64,000 nt of DNA, from NCBI RefSeq assembly GCF_051622035.1, contig NC_135364.1, positions 20,921,001-20,985,000 on the forward strand. The letters run 5' to 3'. Positions 57,659-64,000 of the stretch are shown in pieces. Under the pieces are notes generated by a model, which was not told where the DNA came from, made no database searches, and worked only from the letters and a program-made list of their open reading frames with translations. Source of the stretch: Arctopsyche grandis (taxonomy: Eukaryota > Arthropoda > Insecta > Trichoptera > Hydropsychidae). Every line of letters starts with the position of its first letter. The stretch's first letter is position 1. A program made the translations under genes and the position numbers.

Positions 57659-60600
57659 GAACCGGTTTTCAAAGCTATACAGCCTATATTTCATGTATTC
57701 CTAGAATGAACTACAAGAAATTTATTTTAATAGATTTTGTATGATTTAGAAAAGGGTTACATCGTAAAAAATACATTTATATTTTTCTACGTTCCAAATT
57801 ATGATTTAAAGGCGGTAGCGATAAGTCATGTTTGTGACTGTTCGCTTGCATATTCTTGTTGATCAATGCGAGATAAAGAGACAGCTATATTTTCGTAAGC
57901 TATTGTTTTCGTTGCACGTGGCTATTGAATCATGCAGTCGCCTGTTGGCCTTACCTATGTGCTTTTGCATGTCGATACTTGTCGTTATTTTTTAATATAA
58001 ACATAGTCAGAAACATGCTATAGTACTAAAACTTTTTATGTTGATGTATAAAATGATTAATAAGATATATTGAACCCATTTGTATAGAGAAAAGATGTAT
58101 TTTGATTAAAAAATATTGGGGTCTTACTCGTCCCCGGTTAGGGACACTCGTTCGATTTCGACTCTTCGTCCTTTAAAGGTAATACAAATTCGTGTATTTT
58201 TCGGGTAAATGTTTGTGTTTAAAGTAAAGATAGATGCACACAAAAGCTCTTGCTAACTTTTAAATTCCAAATAATGACGGGAATAAGAAAAAAATGACTA
58301 TTTTCCGAAAAGATCACTTTTGCCATACAAATGGCCGTTGTGAGCGTGGCGCGCTTTATATAGGAGTTTCCGGCAAAACCGTTTTGAATTCTCGTTAATC
58401 AGTCAAAACTAATCATATATTAGACCTAATCAAACTATATAAATAGGTGCTATTGAGGGTTATTTTCAATTCTAAAAAATCGTTTATACATACTTACATA
58501 TGTATGTACATTATGTATGCATATCAGAGTTCATACACTCAGACTTAAAAATAAAATTTACTTCAAAATACGTAATTGGAGAATCTAATGAAAATATAGT
58601 TGACGCTTTCCATAAAATGGATTCTTTTTTGTTTTTTTTTCTTTTCTTAATTGTTTTTTTATATCTTCCTCTATTCTGAGCTATTTTTACTTTATCTATG
58701 TTTTTTATATTTGCTTAATATTTATTTTCGGTTTTTTTTAATCTCATTTGATTATTGTATTTTTTTTATTAACAAAATCTCTTGGCTATGCAACAATTGA
58801 CTATGCCAACTTTCCCAAGTTTTCTCATATAAATAAATAAATATATAAACCACTTTTTCGAATTTTTTGTCCAAATCAATAGATTGGTTGGAGGCACAGG
58901 ACATTGTTTGAAATAGATGAAATCTTTTATTTGGCGTTCTTTTGATACGACTCATGTTTTCATAGTGGAAAATCAAAAATTCGCATTTTTCGTTCCAGTC
59001 TAATCTACAGTCAGCTTGTATGTAGTATTGTATCAAAGTTGTGCGATAAATATATGGAAATATGTACTAAATACCGTAATAAATTGAACTTTTGTTTATT
59101 TTAATATGTTCACAAAGAACATGTTGGATGTGCGAGAAAATTCTGCGAAAGAGGTCTGCGTTCTGCGCTCATGTAGTCCTACGCTTAAATGCAGATGGCG
59201 AATTCCCTTTTCTTGATTGATATTTACGATGTGTTCAATTTTGATGTTAAATAAAGACTATTTTGTGACGATTTGACTTCCTCCTTGAAGAATCTGTTTG
59301 TTGTAATAATAGTAGGTTAAGACTGTATCGGTGTTTATGTGTGCGCATGTCCACGACGGTGATAAATCTGATGTTCTAGTTTTCCGTCTTGTGTAAACTT
59401 TCCATTTCGTATTCGTATATGTTGTTAGGGGATTTTCGTTCTCAGTTTTTCCTCGACGCTTTTCACATATATAATGAAACTAGTGATGACACTAGAGTTT
59501 TAATGGTTAATGGTCTTAATTTTAATGGTTTTAATTGTGTAAAAAATCTGTTTAAATATTAACGAATTCAAATTCCGTTTTGTATTTCATATACCTACAT
59601 ACGTACATATTTGTCTTCTTATATGTATAATTGATTTATTTCTCATTTCAAAATCTTTTTTTATTTAGATAATTGCCTATTCTGTTGAAGTGGTATCTTG
59701 ATTACATGTATTGTTTTAATTTTATTTATATGCTGGATATTTTTATTTATTTTGAAGGTTTCATTACCACAGACATACAGACTTTACGGTTTATATGTAT
59801 AAATAAACGCAAAATAAATAATAACTCTACACATAAACGCGTACTCATTCATGATTATTTCTCTTATCTAATTATTAGTCCGGCGATTTTTAGCCTTTTT
59901 AAATCACAGTACATAATGTCATAAATAAATGTTTCACTGCATTATATTGTTAAGAGTGAATACGTTTTTTGTCAAAAAGCATGAAGTAAAGGTTTATTGG
60001 GTTATTTATCTAAAATTAGATAATATTGATCTCTATTTCATTAGATTTATTTTAAAGATAAAAGAAAATCTTTGTCTTAATGAATTTCGTTAGATAAATC
60101 AAATTAAATTTGATTATATCCTATTAAAAACTACGTTCAAATTTTTAATAAAATATAAAAAAATTAACCGTCAAAAAGTTGATTTAAATAACTCAAGATT
60201 AAAAAAAAAAGGTTTTTTTTATGTATGTACATAGATGTACATATAATATACATATGTAGGTATATAAATTTGTAATATCCTCTCTGATATTCAGCTTTGT
60301 GGAAATATGTATGCCAGTGGGTGAATAATTTGAGAAGATTTTGGGTTTCCATGTTTAATTTTAACGAGATTTTTAAGTCGGCTTGTTTTATTTATGAATT
60401 ATGAATATACACATATGAATATATGTATGCTATATTGCTTTTGTTTTGTTTTGTAATCATGATATTATGTAAAGTCGTCAATCAAACATCTGTAACACAT
60501 CATATATGATAGTTGCAAAAATAAGTAAATAAATAATTTTTTTTTTTAATAAAATGGAAAATTTTATTTTGTTAGATGAAAAACTTTTTGTACATACATA

Positions 60601-62689
60601 TACACGTCGGAAAAGATGTTGAAAAAAGTTTTTCAAACATTTTGATATAAAATCGATTTCTTCGTTTTATAATTAATAAGAAAATATTATACATACATAT
60701 ATATGCTTATATAATTTTATTTTAAAACATTTAAAATGACGGAAATGATGATATTCTGTTAATTATTCAATTCAATTCATCAACGCGAAGTATATTTTTG
60801 CGGCTTAGCACGTGTCGAAAATAGATCATGATAATGTTTTGTTCAATAACATCGAGGTTTGTTTAATTTGTTTTCTTATTTTTTAAAAATACGTAAATGT
60901 TTTCTTCGGGTTTGTATACTTTGCCGATTTTAGTTTACAATATAATATATCCGTAGGCATCAGGAACGTTATGAATTGTGGATATATTTTCAAAACAACG
61001 AATAAATTTGTTCCGAATGGAAAAGGTTAATTGGACGTTTTGATTTCGAGGTAAATATATGTATGTAGTTTTCTGTATGATAATAATTACGACAAAGACA
61101 GTTTGTACTTTTGTACAAAATAAAATAAAAATATTTATGATGTACTTTCTTTTTCCATTTGAGGTACGTAAGTGCCATTTAAAATAGCATTTGGAGAATT
61201 TGAGTGATGCTTTCGAGGCCTTAGACTTACGTTTTATTGTTGGTCACATTTGCGAAGGGTGAAAAAGGGTTTCAAGGTGGGAATACTTGCATGGAATAGT
61301 CGTTTCAAAGTGGTACTTTGTGTTAGCAATCGATATTATTCTATATTTATAGGTGAAGTTTCTATTTTTTTTACGAAAAACATTGAATGCTTTCAATATG
61401 TCGTGAAAAAGGTAACAAATTAAAGAAAAAATATACTAGAATGAACCGTACCAAACGTTCCTCGATTCGTTTTACATCTGGCATCAATACGATTTTTCTG
61501 AATCGAATTCAAATAAATGAGCCCGAGATTTTTTTTTTGATCATTTTTAATATATATATTTTTAAATTAAAGATGAATATTTTTCACAATAGAACTAGTG
61601 AACCTGTTGCACCTGCTTAGTTACAGAACTCATCATTGGTATGGTATCATATTCTCCGAGACGAAGCTCTTTATATGTTTGATAACACAAAGAAAATTGT
61701 ATACTTTGTTACTATCTAGCTGTTTGCACCACGTTTTTATTTTACGACGCGGGAGGAGAAACCATTTTCTCGAGGAAAATCACCGATGGTTGTTATGAAA
61801 AAAGCCACACAGGCGCACTTGCTTCATTGCGCTTCATAAAGTAATACCAAAGACGTCTCTCTTAAGGGATTTTCCGAACGACGAGGGAAAATTGACTCCC
61901 TCCCGGCACGCGCTATAACACCCTTGGAAAATTTTACGTGTAATAAATGTGTGTGATATATCAAGTGTATAATTTCATTACAAGATAGGATGAATTTTTC
62001 ATTGGAGCGTAAATCTGCTGATCAATCATGTCAGATATGAGTGTTTTTTTTTTAATAGTTACGTTTTCTTGAATCATTTCAATTGACCTCGATGTTATCG
62101 GTTTGACGTGAGATTCAAGGATGTCACAATAATGCGGAAAAGTGTGGCGCCAATTGAAAAATCACCTGTTTATGTATCAGTGTGTTGAATTATGTGCATT
62201 TATTACCGTGCGTGATTTCAGAAATGGACTTCGAGTATTAATTATCGAAGTCGTACGGAATTGTAATAATTGGTTTTGGCACCATGAGAGTAATGGGCAA
62301 TTAATAGCAATAATGGGCAAATTGAATCAATTAATTTTAATTTGAGGAAAGTGAAATGGGAGTTGCAGAGATATCGAATTGGCTTCTGGGAAAATTAAAT
62401 ATCATGTTTCGATTTTTATTCCATTCAAATGGAAGACTGAAATTTCAAAGTAAGTTCAGTGTCGAATGAGATTTTAGATATTTAAATTTGAGTAGCTGCA
62501 TTGATGTTTTATTTAGTCTGAAATGAGATGTTTAAAATGTAGACATGCAATTTAAAAATATTTAGAGTTTTTATGTCGAGTTAAGCAAATTTATAAATAG
62601 AAAATTTAGATCTTTACGTGTAATGAAACGGAAAATTTAAATTATAACTTATATGTTTTTATATTTTGAACGAATATATTTCGTTTTAT

Positions 62690-62757
62690 TATTTATTTAT
62701 TTATTTAACGTTTTTGACCATTGTGGCATTACAGGAAGTACCTAATCACCACAATGG
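62690..62757 (-). repeat. Terminal hairpin with 9-bp stem and TAAA tail
   Basis: CCATTGTGG (62718) pairs with CCACAATGG (ending 62757). Reversed, the tail is GTTAAATAAATAAATAAATA. Same subfamily as 9706-9765. Confidence 0.7.
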
Positions 62758-63169
62758 CCTACATAATAAAATAAGAGAGGGAGAAAACAAAAAATAAAAA
62801 AAAATAATAGATAAAACAAAAAGCAAAAGTAAAAAATAATACAGCATTTAACACAATCATAAAAATCTAAATTAAAATAAGTAAAATACAAATAAGGGAA
62901 TGTCTTGCACCTGCAGCCTGTTACGATAAATAAGAACATCCCTGCGAGAGATGTTTTGTATTTTTAATCATAATCGCATAATCCCTGCGATTATGATTTT
63001 TTTCACAATTTCAAGTCCTTTATAAATCTCTATCAAAAATTTAAAAGTATATAAATAAAACATTAGAATTTGTAGTGAAATTTTAAATTTTAGATTCGCT
63101 GTGTTACAGATATTCATTTAAATTGCTATCATAATTATTAAATATATTATATTATTTTATTATATACAT

Positions 63170-63633
63170 ATGTGCCATGACAGGAATTGTCCCAAGGCGA
63201 CACATGATTAAATTATTTTTGTACGTATGTATGTACATATGTAAGTATTATCAATTTTTCAAACATTACATAGAATACAATAGAGACATCTATGTACAAT
63301 AAAAAAAATTGATACGCAGCAAATTTGAGAGAAGTACATTATGTAGGTAGCATTTTTATTAGATTCAACAAATTCGAGATAGTAATAACTGGAAATTGCT
63401 AGAAACTGAGGAGAAAGATACCGATTTATTGAATCCGTTACAACAATTAAGCTAGAAAAATTGGAATATTCTAACAGGAGACGGTCGATCTTTGTTTTAA
63501 TAAATAACATAAATATATTATAAATAATATAAATATTTAATAATAACATAAAGTCTCGCCAGAAGCGTATTTTGCCAGGATTTAAGCATATACTAGTATG
63601 ACATAGGTTTACCAGTGCACAACGCTGTGGTAT
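63170..63633 (-). mobile_element. SINE-like element, reverse, variant subfamily
   Basis: Reversed: CCACAGCGTTGTGCACTGG, a decayed B box, TTCTGGCGAGACTTTA, a body with GATCGACCGTCTCCTGTTAG, and a terminal hairpin (63205-63170) with loop CGCCTTGGGACAATTCCTGT and AT-rich tail. Confidence 0.6.
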
Positions 63634-64000
63634 TTTACTGGATTTGACAATCGTCCAGTTTATTACAATCACTTACAAGATTAAATTTAAAATTTCACAA
63701 TATGTATGTATGTATATACTCCAGACTGATTTTTAGTTACCAGAGTTCTTATTGCTCTATTTAACTATATATATTTTGTAATTGCCGAGAGGTATAAATG
63801 TATTTATAGTGTATTTTTACAGATATTTTCGTGTCTTTGTAAACTTACATACATAGTTTTACTTCAAAATATTTATTTGTTCACGTCTGAGAAACTCTGA
63901 CGTAAAAAAGGCATTTTTGCAAGATAAAGACGTTACCCGTTCCGATCGAACGTTTTTCCCGAGGAAAATTGAGCGGTTCGTTAGTCGATGTTGTCTTTTC

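Larger units (their letters stand above)
53872..64000. other. Upstream flank of the MCT-like gene
   Basis: No further protein-coding gene is recognised. Outside the listed items, 54.0-56.1, 57.7-62.6 and 63.7-64.0 kb are plain AT-rich DNA with short ACATATGT-type runs. Confidence 0.6.

Overview
This is a window of AT-rich animal (insect) nuclear DNA. It holds spliced genes with GT..AG introns, poly(A) signals and no operons. Transposon debris is dense: hAT-like MITEs, Helitron-like elements, tRNA-derived SINEs and LINE 3' ends. An order-level call rests mainly on the opsin-like gene. Its rhodopsin-fold receptor has glutamate where the retinal-binding lysine should be, which resembles the 'unclassified' RGR-like opsin I recall from Lepidoptera. 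I therefore favour a moth or butterfly, but cannot prove it from sequence alone.

Three protein-coding genes can be reconstructed with consistent splice phases. (1) On +, 1464-17896: a SET/MYND-type (SmydA-like) protein in three exons, about 497 aa, with a 14.5-kb first intron. (2) On +, 18662-20779: a seven-exon opsin-like GPCR of 323 aa, starting 766 bp after the stop of gene 1. (3) On -, 53847 down to 22716: a monocarboxylate transporter-like (SLC16/MCT) major facilitator in five coding exons, about 583 aa, with a 22.6-kb first intron and convergent with gene 2. A GC-rich block at about 56.5-56.8 kb ends, on the - strand, in a good splice donor and may be its non-coding first exon.

The three genes have no obvious shared pathway: a putative lysine methyltransferase, a sensory or orphan receptor, and a membrane transporter of small carboxylates. 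They look like ordinary insect neighbours, not a gene cluster.

The rest is introns and intergenic DNA. The first intron of gene 1 (2.6-17.1 kb) holds a hAT remnant with a transposase fragment, TTAA-ended elements, a solo LTR, a hAT MITE with a perfect 8-bp target duplication, and a SINE. The opsin gene carries a hairpin-forming hAT-like MITE in its last intron. The MCT introns hold another hAT remnant, SINEs (one split by a Helitron-like element, one split by a hAT-like MITE), a long-TIR element and large (AT)n tracts. From 53.9 kb to the end I see flanking DNA with few recognisable features.

The most distinctive dispersed signal is a family of SINE or LINE 3' ends. Each closes in a short stem-loop whose stem differs between copies yet still pairs, around a conserved loop related to CGCTTTGGGGCAACCTGT, followed by a TAAA-rich tail. 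One copy has its loop and 3' stem replaced by five exact TTAGG units.
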